DNA from: an uncultured bacterium
GTDB taxonomy: Bacteria; Bacillota; Clostridia; Oscillospirales; Oscillospiraceae
DNA: 64,000 nt
NCBI GenBank assembly: GCA_949840775.1
Contig: CATKXO010000003.1
Span: forward strand, 45,475-109,474
Reading direction: 5' to 3'
Every line of letters starts with the position of its first letter. The first letter of the stretch is position 1. The notes under the pieces are model-generated. The model worked only from the letters and a program-made list of their open reading frames with translations, had not been told where the DNA came from and made no database searches. The position numbers were made by a program, and so were the translations under genes. Below are positions 37,064 through 46,300 of the stretch, piece by piece.

Positions 37064-38178
37064 AAAACCGTCAGCCGCTGTTTCATGTTGTCAAACGGGA
37101 GGGTGCCAGCCCGGCCCGGCAGCTGCTGGCCTATGTGGCGGCGGTGGCCCTGGCCCTGGCCGTGGGTGCGGTGCTTCTGGCCGTTCAGGGGGTGGAGCCC
37201 GTCACCTTCTACAGGCAGCTGATCACCATGGGCATCCCCGGCAGCCGCTACCCCTGGCGGGCGGTGGAGAACTTCATCAAGCTCTTTGTCCCCCTGCTCA
37301 TTGTGTCTATGGCCCTGTCCCTGGCCTTTAAAATGCGCTTTTGGAACATCGGCGGCGAGGGGCAGTTCATCATGGGAGCCTTCTGGGCGGGCTTTGCCGC
37401 CATGAAGCTGGGGGAGAGCCTGCCCCGGCCCGCCATGGTGCTGGTGATGGCCCTGTGCGGGGCGCTGGGCGGCGGCCTGTATGGGGTGTTTGTGGCGGCG
37501 CTGAAGGTGAAATGGGGAACCAACGAGACCCTGCTCACCCTGATGCTCAACTACATCGCCCTATACTTCCTACAATATTTTGCCGAGACAAAAACAGACT
37601 GGAATTTCTTTCTGGATCCCGGCTCCGCCCGGCCCAAGTTCGCCAAGTTCCCGGCCAGCGCCCAGATGATTACCATCCCCATCGGGCCCTTCAACCTGAA
37701 CCTGTCGCTGCTCATCGCCGCCGCCCTGTGTGTGCTGCTGTACATTTATCTGAATTACACCAAGCGGGGCTATGAGATTGCCGTGGTGGGGGACAGCCCC
37801 AACACCGCCCGGTACGCCGGGATGAAGGTGGGGAAAATCGTCATCCGGACCATCTTCCTGTCCGCCGCCCTCATCGGCCTGGCGGGGGCCTTTCAGGTGT
37901 CCTCAGCCGGCATCCTGTCCGCCTCCGTCACCAACGACGTGGGCTGGACTGGCATCGTAGTGGCCTGGCTGGCCAAGCTGAACACGGCGGGCATCGTAGT
38001 GGCCTCGCTGCTTATCACCGTCCTCCAGTTCGGCTGCCAGACGGCCAGCACCACCTACCCCTCCATCGACGCCAACTTTGCCAACCTGCTCCAGGGCGTG
38101 ATCCTCTTCATTGTGCTGGCGGCGGACTTCTTCACCCGCTTTCAGCTGGTCCGGACCAGAAAGGAGGCGGCCAAATGA
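37060..38178 (+). CDS. Nucleoside ABC transporter permease 1
   Basis: 372 residues, about 9-10 membrane segments, of the BPD_transp_2 (RbsC/YufP) type: MRFWNIGGEGQFIMGAFWAG, GTNETLLTLMLNYIAL and a late GIVVAWLAKLNTAGIVVASL are visible. Forms the channel with the second permease. Overlaps both neighbours by four bases. Confidence 0.92.
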   Translation: MKNRQPLFHVVKREGASPARQLLAYVAAVALALAVGAVLLAVQGVEPVTFYRQLITMGIPGSRYPWRAVENFIKLFVPLLIVSMALSLAFKMRFWNIGGEGQFIMGAFWAGFAAMKLGESLPRPAMVLVMALCGALGGGLYGVFVAALKVKWGTNETLLTLMLNYIALYFLQYFAETKTDWNFFLDPGSARPKFAKFPASAQMITIPIGPFNLNLSLLIAAALCVLLYIYLNYTKRGYEIAVVGDSPNTARYAGMKVGKIVIRTIFLSAALIGLAGAFQVSSAGILSASVTNDVGWTGIVVAWLAKLNTAGIVVASLLITVLQFGCQTASTTYPSIDANFANLLQGVILFIVLAADFFTRFQLVRTRKEAAK

Positions 38179-39170
38179 ACGACCCCATCCAAGTATTGAC
38201 CCTGTTCCTCTTTAATATCGTCCTGGTAAACATCCCCCTGCTCTACGGCACCGTGGGCGAGATTGTGGTGGAGAAATCGGGCAGCCTGAACCTGGGCGTG
38301 GAGGGCACCATGGCCATCGGGGCCATGTTCGGCTACCTGGCGGGGTGCGCCGCCAACAGCCTGGCGGCGGGACTGCTGGTGTCCTTCCTGACGGCGGGGC
38401 TGTGCGGTCTGCTCTTCGCGGTGCTCACCGTCTCCCTTCAGGCCAACCAGAACGTCACCGGCCTGACCATCACCACCTTCGGCCTGGGACTGTACTTCTT
38501 TGTGGGCAAGGGCCTGGGGGAGCGGTGGCCCGCCATGACCGCCTCCGACGGGCTGGTGAAGGGATATTCCGCTCTGGAGATTCCGGGTCTTTCTAAACTT
38601 CCCGTAATCGGAAAGGCCCTGTTTTCCCACAACGCCCTGGTCTACCTGGGAATCGCCATCGCCCTGCTGGTGTGGTGGTACCTCAACTTTACCAAGACCG
38701 GCCTGCGTCTGCGGGCGGTGGGGGAGAACCCCGGCGCCGCCGACTCGGTGGGGATAAACACTCTGCTGTACAAGTATGTCCACCTGATTGCGGGCTCGGG
38801 CATTATGGGGCTGGGGGGCTTCTACATGGCCCTGTACATGAGCGGCTCCTTTGAGGGCTCCAACTGCTGGATCAACGGCTATGGCTGGATTGCCATCGCT
38901 CTGGTCATTTTTGCCAACTGGAACCCGGTGCTGGCCGTTCTGGGCACCCTGGTCTTCGGCTTCTTCAACACCCTGCAAATCTACGCCGGGCCCCTGGCCG
39001 GCGCCTTTCCCGGCCCCCTGGGCTGGCTCAGCGCCATCCCGCCCCAGCTGTATAAGGCCCTGCCTTTTATGATTACCGCCATTGTGCTGATCGCCTCCTC
39101 CGTCCGCAAGCGGGAGGGTTCCGGCCAGCCCGCCGCCCTGGGACTTAACTACTTTCGGGAGGAGCGATAA
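38175..39170 (+). CDS. Nucleoside ABC transporter permease 2
   Basis: 331 residues, about nine membrane segments, BPD_transp_2 type (YufQ-like): EKSGSLNLGVEGTMAIGAM, VTGLTITTFGLGLY and WINGYGWIAIALVIFANWNP. Heterodimer partner of permease 1. Last gene of the operon, followed by a terminator. Confidence 0.92.
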   Translation: MNDPIQVLTLFLFNIVLVNIPLLYGTVGEIVVEKSGSLNLGVEGTMAIGAMFGYLAGCAANSLAAGLLVSFLTAGLCGLLFAVLTVSLQANQNVTGLTITTFGLGLYFFVGKGLGERWPAMTASDGLVKGYSALEIPGLSKLPVIGKALFSHNALVYLGIAIALLVWWYLNFTKTGLRLRAVGENPGAADSVGINTLLYKYVHLIAGSGIMGLGGFYMALYMSGSFEGSNCWINGYGWIAIALVIFANWNPVLAVLGTLVFGFFNTLQIYAGPLAGAFPGPLGWLSAIPPQLYKALPFMITAIVLIASSVRKREGSGQPAALGLNYFREER

Positions 39171-39204
39171 CGATTACGGAAAGTATAATATCTGTGTAAA
39201 ATTA

Positions 39205-39234
39205 CAGGAGCGCCCCGTTTTTGGGGCGCTCCTG
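39205..39234. terminator. Terminator, hairpin type A copy 1
   Basis: CAGGAGCGCCCC/GGGGCGCTCCTG with loop GTTTTT, between the convergent permease and XRE-membrane genes. Two close relatives occur at 40086 and 40627. Confidence 0.85.
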
Positions 39235-39240
39235 ACTTTG

Positions 39241-39975
39241 TTATGTGAGATCGGCGGTCTGGGGCGGGGTGAATTTCCGGGTAAGGGGGAGCCGCCCCAG
39301 GTGGAAGGCGGCGGCCAGGAGCAGGTGGGAGGCAAAGGCGTACTGGTCAAAGAGGGTCCAGGCCAGGAAAAAGAAAAGGGGGTTGGAGGGGAGCGGGGCC
39401 ATGGGGCCGGCGGAGCCAATCCAGGCCACCAGGTCATACAGCCGCCAGAGGAGGGGGACCGGGAGAAGGAGCACATACAGCCCCGCGGTCAGGGCGGTCA
39501 GGCCCATGAGGAGCGCGCGCTTCCGGTTTACAGACCGGTCCCACCGGGCGAAGATCAGTCCAATGAGACAGCAGCCCGCAATCCGGAGCAGGGAACATAG
39601 GCCGCTCCCCGCCCCTGCCAGATTTCCGACATAAAACTCCAGCAGGAACATCACCAGGTCGAACAGAAGAACAACGGCCAGCAGCCGCGGCAGAAGCTTT
39701 TGACGGAAGGGAGCGGCGGGACTCAGGGAGGGCGGCGCCGGGGGAGGGTCCGCCGGAAGGAGGCCCGGCGCATCCTCCGCCGGGCCGTTGAGCAGCTGGT
39801 CCACAGCTACCCCATACAGCTTTCCCAGGGCGGCCAGATTCTCCGCCGAAGGCAGGGCGGCCCCCGTCTCCCATTTGGAGACGGTCTGCCGGGACACCTC
39901 CAGCGCCTCCGCCAGCTCAATCTGAGACAGGCCCTGCCGTTTCCTGTAAAATTGCAGGCTGCTTGTCAAGTCCAT
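39241..39975 (-). CDS. XRE-type regulator fused to membrane domain
   Basis: 244 residues. N-terminal Cro/CI helix-turn-helix (about 5-60: RKRQGLSQIELAEALEVS then RQTVSKWETG), a Pro-rich spacer, and five or so membrane segments (about 95-225). Membrane-tethered XRE proteins in Firmicutes often control small adaptive operons; the signal is unknown. ATG at 39975 with GGAGG upstream. Confidence 0.82.
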   Translation of the reverse strand: MDLTSSLQFYRKRQGLSQIELAEALEVSRQTVSKWETGAALPSAENLAALGKLYGVAVDQLLNGPAEDAPGLLPADPPPAPPSLSPAAPFRQKLLPRLLAVVLLFDLVMFLLEFYVGNLAGAGSGLCSLLRIAGCCLIGLIFARWDRSVNRKRALLMGLTALTAGLYVLLLPVPLLWRLYDLVAWIGSAGPMAPLPSNPLFFFLAWTLFDQYAFASHLLLAAAFHLGRLPLTRKFTPPQTADLT

Positions 39976-40085
39976 ACCGGTCAATCCTCCTTGCAGCGAT
40001 TCAAATACAAGAATATCATAGTCGTCCCAGGCCGGTTTGGCAACCAACTTTAGTTTACATCAGAGAAATTTTTGCCGGAAAAAGC

Positions 40086-40109
40086 AGGAGCGCCCCTGGG
40101 GGCGCTCCT
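40086..40109. terminator. Terminator, hairpin type A copy 2
   Basis: AGGAGCGCC/GGCGCTCCT with loop CCTGGG, six bases after the stop of the 48-residue gene. Confidence 0.8.
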
Positions 40110-40115
40110 TCGCTG

Positions 40116-40262
40116 TTATTGGTCCGTATTGCCCTCGGGGTGGTCTTCAGCCTCCAGATACATTTCCTCCAGATCCTCTTGGATGCGCTCAATTTCTTTT
40201 ATTAGATCGGTCAGGCAGTTGAAAGCTTGGAAATAGAGTTTTTTGTATGTTTCGTTTTCCAT
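40116..40262 (-). CDS. 48-residue protein, unknown
   Basis: Starts ATG at 40262 with AAGGAGG eight bases upstream, and ends TAA just before a terminator, so it is very likely real. The peptide (MENETYKKLYFQAFNCLTDL...) is helical, acidic and Leu/Glu-rich, ending EGNTDQ. No family recognised. Divergent from the XRE gene at 40366 across about 100 AT-rich bases; DNA is much poorer in GC than its surroundings. Confidence 0.75.
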   Translation of the reverse strand: MENETYKKLYFQAFNCLTDLIKEIERIQEDLEEMYLEAEDHPEGNTDQ

Positions 40263-40365
40263 AATGATTCCTCCTTATCTCTATTTTATAACAAGTCATT
40301 ATAAAATCAAGCCCTTTTGTAAATATTATAAGATTATCCGATAAATTTGTAAGGGGGAAGGGTTC

Positions 40366-40626
40366 GTGCCAAAGAGAAGGACCATTGGTACGGAAAACCT
40401 GATTGGACAAAATATGGTCCTGCTCCGTAAAAGGAAGAAAATACGGCAAACGATGCTGCTTTCTCGATTACAAGTGCGAGGGATTGATATTAGTCAACCG
40501 ATGTTATCTGCAATTGAAGGACAGAAGCGGAAGGTCACAGATAAAGAACTGCTTGCCATTGCAGACGCCTTGGGTGTCTCGCTGGAGGAGCTGCTTCATC
40601 CGCCCTGCGCGGAAGAGAAAAAATAA
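40366..40626 (+). CDS. Small XRE-family regulator
   Basis: 86 residues, one Cro/CI helix-turn-helix: ENLIGQNMVLLRKRKKIRQT, QPMLSAIEGQKRKVTDKE and LLAIADALGVSLEELL. GTG start with AAGGGGG upstream. Probably controls itself and the divergent 48-residue gene. Followed at once by a terminator. Low GC suggests transfer of the pair. Confidence 0.85.
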   Translation: MPKRRTIGTENLIGQNMVLLRKRKKIRQTMLLSRLQVRGIDISQPMLSAIEGQKRKVTDKELLAIADALGVSLEELLHPPCAEEKK

Positions 40627-40656
40627 CAGGAGCGTCCCGGTCTGGGGACGCTCCTG
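40627..40656. terminator. Terminator, hairpin type A copy 3
   Basis: CAGGAGCGTCCC/GGGACGCTCCTG with loop GGTCTG. Same outer bases as the hairpins at 39205 and 40086, with a compensated core (GTCCC/GGGAC). Confidence 0.85.
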
Positions 40657-40665
40657 CTGCATGCT

Positions 40666-41862
40666 TTAACCCTGGCTCTCTGCGTAGACGGCGGACTGGA
40701 GGGACAGCATCTTGTCCCAGAAGTCCCCCACGTTCAGCTTGCCGAAGGCGTCGGTCTTCTCCAGGCCCAGCCGGTCCCGCTCCTGGTCGATCCGCTTGTC
40801 CATCAGGGAGGAGACGCACTCGGCCCGGAAGTCGTCGGGGTTCATGGGCAGGCGGAGGATGATGTGGTAGCCGAAGTCGCTCTCCACCACGCCGCTGATC
40901 TCCCCTGGCTGGAGGGCCAGAGCGGCCTCCTCAAAGGGGGCCACCATCTCGCCCTTGGAGGTGGTGTAGCCCTCGGGATAGGCAGCCAGACCGGGGTCCT
41001 CGCTGTGCTCGTTCATCAGCTGGTCAAAGAGGGCGATGGGGTCCTCCGCCTCCCGGAGCTGGGTGAGCAGGCCGTCCGCCTGGGCCTTCTTCTGAGCCAC
41101 AGCGGCCTCGTCCAAGGGCTGACGGTCGTCATCCACAGTGGACAGCAGAATGTGCTTGGCTTTGTACCTGCCGGCCTCGTCCAGGTAGGCGTTCACCTCG
41201 GCGTCGGTGGGGTAGTGGCCGCTGTTCTCGCCGAAATACAGCTCCTGGAGCTGGTCGTACAGGTCGTTGTTCTCATTGAGGGTGGTGAGCAGCTCCTTGG
41301 TCAGCATATTGGCCCAGAAGGTGTGGATGACCCGGCTCTCGTCGCTGTCCGCCTGGATGACCATGTCAGCGTACTGCTTATCCACCTCGGTGGCCACGGC
41401 GGGGTCCGGGGTGAGGTCCTCCTGACGGGCCAGCTCCCGGAGCAGACAGTGCAGGACGGCGCCGTCCATGGCCTGGTCCAGCATATACTGGCCGAAGGTG
41501 AGCCCCTCGGACATCTCCGTGTCCCAGGGGAGGGTGGTCATCTGGCCGCCGAACTGCCCCAGATAGCTGCTGATGACCCGGTTGAGCCAGTAGAGGTAGC
41601 CGGAGGCGGTGATCTCCGCCTCCCCCAGCCTGGCCACCACCTCGTCCCCGGCCAGACCGGAGACGGCCAGGTAGGGGTCGGTGACCTGGGACAGGTCCAT
41701 GGGGGCAATCTGGGAGGAATCCGCCCCGGAGGAGGAGCCGTCCGGAAGGGAGCCGGATCCGCTGGTGAAATCATTGGAGGGCTTGCCGCCGCAGCCGCTC
41801 AGGGCGGACAGGGCCGTCACAAGGGCCAGCGCCAGGGCCCCCAGTTGTTTAAAAATTTTCAT
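40666..41862 (-). CDS. Parvulin-type peptidyl-prolyl isomerase lipoprotein (PrsA-like)
   Basis: 398 residues. Signal peptide with lipobox LSGC (Cys about 24), a helical SurA/PrsA-like N-domain (about 70-235), a parvulin domain (about 236-340: KAKHILLSTVD, GEMVAPFEEAALALQPGEIS, VESDFGYHIILRL) and a C-terminal helical part. Extracellular folding factor for exported proteins. Its promoter overlaps that of the divergent gene at 41993. Confidence 0.9.
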   Translation of the reverse strand: MKIFKQLGALALALVTALSALSGCGGKPSNDFTSGSGSLPDGSSSGADSSQIAPMDLSQVTDPYLAVSGLAGDEVVARLGEAEITASGYLYWLNRVISSYLGQFGGQMTTLPWDTEMSEGLTFGQYMLDQAMDGAVLHCLLRELARQEDLTPDPAVATEVDKQYADMVIQADSDESRVIHTFWANMLTKELLTTLNENNDLYDQLQELYFGENSGHYPTDAEVNAYLDEAGRYKAKHILLSTVDDDRQPLDEAAVAQKKAQADGLLTQLREAEDPIALFDQLMNEHSEDPGLAAYPEGYTTSKGEMVAPFEEAALALQPGEISGVVESDFGYHIILRLPMNPDDFRAECVSSLMDKRIDQERDRLGLEKTDAFGKLNVGDFWDKMLSLQSAVYAESQG

Positions 41863-41904
41863 AAAGTGCTTCCTTTCTTGCTGAGAAAATCATGAACAGC
41901 CCCT

Positions 41905-41933
41905 ATCATACCACAGATTCGGGAGCGGGGCAA
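41905..41933 (-). promoter_or_regulatory. Probable promoter of the parvulin gene
   Basis: Minus strand TTGCCC (41933-41928), 17-base spacer, TATGAT (41910-41905). Confidence 0.55.
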
Positions 41934-41936
41934 GTC

Positions 41937-41965
41937 TTGAATCGTCCATTCCCCCGTAGTATAAT
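41937..41965 (+). promoter_or_regulatory. Probable promoter of the gene at 41993
   Basis: TTGAAT (41937-41942), 17-base spacer, TATAAT (41960-41965). Back to back with the parvulin promoter. Confidence 0.7.
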
Positions 41966-41992
41966 AACCAAAAAAAGAGAGGAGCACGCGCT

Positions 41993-42775
41993 ATGTCTCT
42001 GTTTGGAAATCTGTTCGGCAAGAAACCGGAGCCCCAGGTACAGAAGGAATCCCCCGAGGGGCCGGGGGCGCCGGCGGGATTTTTCCCCGAGGGGGTGGAC
42101 ATGTCTGACTGGGACCAGGTGTTCTCCGCCTGCCTGGGCAAGATGTTCACCGTCCAGCACGCCTTTTTGGATATGGTGAGGGGCGAGGAGGGCTGGTACA
42201 TCGACTTTGAGAAGGGCACCCTCACCCTGGGCAAATATGAGTTCCGCATTCAGTTTTTGGGCAGCGAGTCTTACGTCTCCAACTCCTGGCTGTGGGGCTG
42301 GGAGAATGTGAACAACTTCCCCGACAATGTGCTGGGCCAGGTCCACATCGCCCGGACCTATGGCCAGGCCTGGGGGCTGGAGCCCCTGATGTACTCCCAG
42401 TGCGAGCTGAACGACACCTTTAACGGCCACAACTTTGCCATGGTGGTGTGCGGGGCCCTGGCGGAGGACCGGTGTTACTACCGCTGTCCCACCGGGGAGG
42501 GACAGGGGGCCGCCTTCGTAGTCCTGTGCGGCATGCCCAGGGAGCTCTTCGCCCCGGTGGACGGCCTGACCTTCATCAACAGCGTCACCCAGTGCATCCA
42601 GCAGTTCTATCTGGACCACAAAATTTTTGTGGAGGCCTTCCTGCGGTGGAACCGGACCCCCTACGACTGGAGCGGGGACACCCTCACCGCCCACTTCGAG
42701 GCCGACGTGGTGGTGGAGTTTGAACAGGCGGGGGAGAACTGCCGGATCAAAAATCTGAAGGCTGTGACCCCCTGA
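41993..42775 (+). CDS. Conserved protein, possibly DUF6882
   Basis: 260 residues, soluble, no signal peptide. Features: YIDFEKGTLTLGKYEFRIQF, then a Trp/Asn cluster SWLWGWENVNNFPDN, and a conserved-looking CGALAEDRCYYRCP. The Trp/Asn cluster resembles a family I remember as DUF6882; function unknown. AGAGGAG precedes the ATG and a clear promoter lies upstream; a monocistronic unit. Confidence 0.7.
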   Translation: MSLFGNLFGKKPEPQVQKESPEGPGAPAGFFPEGVDMSDWDQVFSACLGKMFTVQHAFLDMVRGEEGWYIDFEKGTLTLGKYEFRIQFLGSESYVSNSWLWGWENVNNFPDNVLGQVHIARTYGQAWGLEPLMYSQCELNDTFNGHNFAMVVCGALAEDRCYYRCPTGEGQGAAFVVLCGMPRELFAPVDGLTFINSVTQCIQQFYLDHKIFVEAFLRWNRTPYDWSGDTLTAHFEADVVVEFEQAGENCRIKNLKAVTP

Positions 42776-42804
42776 AAACAGGGGCGCAAAACCCATTTTT
42801 TGAC

Positions 42805-42833
42805 TTGCAATTTACAGATGGAAATAGTACAAT
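42805..42833 (+). promoter_or_regulatory. Probable promoter of the Cys/His-repeat gene
   Basis: TTGCAA (42805-42810), 17-base spacer, TACAAT (42828-42833). Confidence 0.6.
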
Positions 42834-42884
42834 AGCCACATCATTACCGCCCTCCTCAGGTGGATAAAAGGAGTGTATTCTGAT

Positions 42885-43259
42885 ATGAAAAGATGGAACC
42901 GTCTGGCTGCCGGCCTGCTCTGCGCCGTTCTGGCCGCCGCACTGATTGTCCCCGCCTCCGCCCATGGCTGTCATGGGAGAAGGGGCGGAGGCTGCCATGG
43001 CAGGTATGTTCAGAACGTGCAGGCGGAGATTACCGTCTGCGCCTATGAGGACTGCAACCTGGCCGGCCGCCACCACCACGACGGTGTGATCTACTGCGGC
43101 TACGCCCATGAGGGCGGCGTCTGCGACGGTCTCTGCCGGGCCCTGTGCCCCCTGGAGGACTGCACCGCCGCCGGCCGCCACTACCACGGCTACAGCGTCT
43201 ACTGCGGCGCCCACCACGACTGCGGCTTCTGCGACGGCTCCTGCCTCCAGGCGCCCTGA
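42885..43259 (+). CDS. Secreted Cys/His-rich two-repeat protein
   Basis: 124 residues. Signal peptide (about 1-27, ends PASAH), a Gly/His-rich stretch (GCHGRRGGGCHGR), then two copies of a ~33-residue unit: C-x4-C-x3-GRH-x-H-x5-YCG-x2-H-x2-G-x-CDG-x-C. Six cysteines or so and three to four histidines per unit suggest metal binding or tight disulphides outside the cell. No family recognised. AAGGAG lies 11 bases before the ATG; its own promoter and a strong terminator make it a single-gene unit. Confidence 0.8.
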   Translation: MKRWNRLAAGLLCAVLAAALIVPASAHGCHGRRGGGCHGRYVQNVQAEITVCAYEDCNLAGRHHHDGVIYCGYAHEGGVCDGLCRALCPLEDCTAAGRHYHGYSVYCGAHHDCGFCDGSCLQAP

Positions 43260-43282
43260 CCTCAACGGAACAAGAGACGAAA

Positions 43283-43313
43283 ACCGGCCGGCCGCTGTCA
43301 GCGGCCGGCCGGT
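43283..43313. terminator. Shared terminator between convergent genes
   Basis: 14-base GC stem ACCGGCCGGCCGCT/AGCGGCCGGCCGGT with a 3-base loop then TCTTT, between the secreted protein gene and mfd. Confidence 0.85.
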
Positions 43314-43315
43314 CT

Positions 43316-46300
43316 TTATGCCTCCAGCGCCCTGGCGTAGTCCTCCACCACCTGCCTTGCGGCCCGGAGGGGGTCCTCCCCCTTGGCCAGGCGGAAGGAG
43401 AACCGGGGGACATCCCCGGGCATGAGGACCAGGCGCTTGGAATATTTCTCCCGGGCGCACAGGGCGGAGAAGGGCTCCAGGCGAAACTCCTCCAGGGTGA
43501 AGACCAGCCGGTCCCCCTTCTGGGCCAGGTCGCTGATGCGGCACTGGGCCGCCGTGGCCCGGAGGAGGGCCACCGAAAGCAGGTTGTTCACCGGCCGGGG
43601 GGGCTCGCCGTACCGGTCGATGAGCTCATCCACCAGCTCGTCGGCCTCCTCCTCATTCCGCACCGCGGCGATACGGCGGTACAGGTCCATCCGCTGCTCC
43701 GGGGAAGGGACGTACCGGTCCGGGATGGAGGCGGACACGCTGAGGTTGGCGGCGCACTCCGTCCGAGTGGGGACGGGCTGTCCCTGCTCCAGGAGGACGG
43801 CCTCCTCCAGCAATTTGAGGTACATGTCGTACCCCACCGAAAGCAGAAAGCCGCTCTGCTCTGGGCCTAAGACATTGCCCGCCCCTCTGATTTCCAGGTC
43901 CCGCATGGCGATCTTAAAGCCGGAGCCGAACTCGGCGAACTCCCGGATGGCCTCCAGCCGCTTGGAGGCCACCTCGGACAGCACCTTGCCCTTCCGGTAG
44001 GTGAGGTAGGCGAAGGCCCGGCGGCTGGACCGGCCCACCCGGCCCCGAATCTGGTGGAGCTGGGCCAGCCCCAGCTTGTCAGCGTCCTCCATGATGAGGG
44101 TGTTCACATTGGGCAGGTCGATGCCCGTCTCGATGATGGTGGTGCAGACCAGGACGTTCAGCTCCCCGTCGGTCATTCGGGCCATGACATCGTCAATGGC
44201 CTCCTGGGTCATCCGCCCGTGGGCCACCCCGATGGCGGCCTCCTCCCCCAGGAGGGTCTGGATGCGGGCGGCGGTGCGGTCGATGGTCTCCACCCGATTG
44301 TGGAGGTAGAACACCTGTCCCCCCCGCTCCAGCTCCCGGCGCATGGCGTCACCGATGAGGTTCCAGTCGTGCTCCAGCACATAGGTCTGCACCGGCTGGC
44401 GGTCCGCCGGGGGCTCCTCCAGGGTGGACATGTCCCGGATGCCGGACAGGGCCATGTTCAGCGTCCGGGGGATGGGGGTGGCGGACAGGGTGAGCACGTC
44501 CACCTGCTTGAAGGTCTCCTTCAGCTTCTCCTTGTGCTGCACCCCGAACCGCTGCTCCTCGTCCACCACCAGCAGCCCCAGGTCCTTGAAGCGCACGTCC
44601 TTGTTGAACAGCCTGTGGGTGCCGATGAGGATGTCCACCTCGCCGTTTTCCACCTTGCGCAGGGTCTCCTTCATCTGGGCGGGGGTACGGAAGCGGGACA
44701 CCACGTCGATGTTGACGGGGTACTTCTGGAACCGGCGCAGGGCGGTGAGGTAGTGCTGCCGGGCCAGCACTGTGGTGGGCACCAGAATGGCGGCCTGCTT
44801 GTTGTCCAGCACGCACTTCATCATGGCCCGGAAGGCCACCTCCGTCTTGCCGTAGCCCACGTCGCCGCACAGCAGCCGGTCCATGGGGGTGGGGCGCTCC
44901 ATGTCCCCCTTGATCTCCCCGATGCACCGCAGCTGGTCGTCGGTCTCGGTGTACTCAAACTGCTCCTCAAACTCCCGCTGCCAGGGGGAGTCGGGGGCGA
45001 AGGCGTACCCCGGCTGGCGCTGGCGCTGGGCGTAGAGCTGGATGAGCCCCTTGGCCAGGTCCTGCACCGCCTTTTTGGCCTTCTTCTTGGCCTTCTCCCA
45101 CTCCTGGCCCCCCAGGCGGTTGAGCTTTCTGGTCTCGTTGGCGTCCTCGCCGCCGCCGATGTATTTGCTCACCAGGTCCAGCTGGGTGGCGGGGACGTAG
45201 AGCACGTCGGTGCCGGCGTAGGCGATCTTCACATAGTCCTGTTCCACTCCCTCCACCGGCATCTTCACCATGCCCACGTAGCGGCCCACCCCGTGGTGCT
45301 CGTGGACCACCAGGTCGCCGGGAGTGAGGTCGGCGTAGGACTTCAGCTTCTGCCGGTTGGTGGCGTCCTTTCGGCGCCGGGACCTTTTGGCGGCGGCCTT
45401 CTCCCCTTCGGTGAGGACGGCCAGATTGATGGAGGGGTACTCCAGCCCGCTGGACAGCCCGCCTACGGTGATGACCACCTGTCCGGGCTGGGGCAGCTCC
45501 CTGAGCTGGAAGTCCACGGCGGACTTCACCTTCTGCTCCCGGAGGAGGGCCTGTAAATCCAGCGCCCGCTGCTCCCCGGACACCAGCACCAGGGAGGCAA
45601 AGCCGCTGTTCTGGTAGTGGGCCAGGTCCTGCACCGCCGTCTCCAGGCTGGCCAGGAAGGGGGGCAGCTGCTTGGCGGTGATGGACAGCAGGGCCTTGGG
45701 GGGTGCGGGGTAGGAGGCGGTGGTGAAGGAGTCCAGATAGACCACCGGGAAGTCCTCCAGGTGGCTGAGGAGCTGGAGGAAGGTGAGGGCCAGCTCGCCG
45801 CAGGAGGGGTCCAGCTCCCCCTGCTCCAGCAGGGTCTTCACGTCCTCCTCCAGCTGCCACTGGTAGGATTTTGCCCGGTCGGCAATCCGAGGGGACTGGT
45901 CAAGGATAACGCAGGCGTCGGGAGGGAGGTAGTCGGCCCCGCAGGCCAGCTCCGGGTAGATGAGGGCCAGATACCGGTCCAGGGCGGGGAAGGTCCGCCC
46001 CTGGGCGATGGCCTCGCCGTCCTGCTCCAGGGTTTTGTTCAGCGCCTTGTTCCCGTTTTGCAGGGCCTTTGCCGCCAGCTTTACGATTTTTTTGGACAGT
46101 CCTGCCAGTCCGCCGGGGGCCAGCTGGGGCAGCACCTCGGCGGCGGGGAGGAGGAGGGCGGTCTCAATATTCTCCGTCCGGCGCTGGGTGGCGGGGTCGA
46201 AGACCCCCATGGCGTCCACCTCGTCCCCGAAGAACTCCGCCCGGACGGGGGCCTCCATGCCGGGGGAGAAGACATCCAGGATCCCGCCCCGGAGGGCGAA

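Noticed and set aside
40116-40626. Toxin-antitoxin pair (48-residue gene and XRE)
   Set aside because: The genes are divergent, not cotranscribed, and the short protein has no toxin-like motif or membrane helix. Left as unknown.
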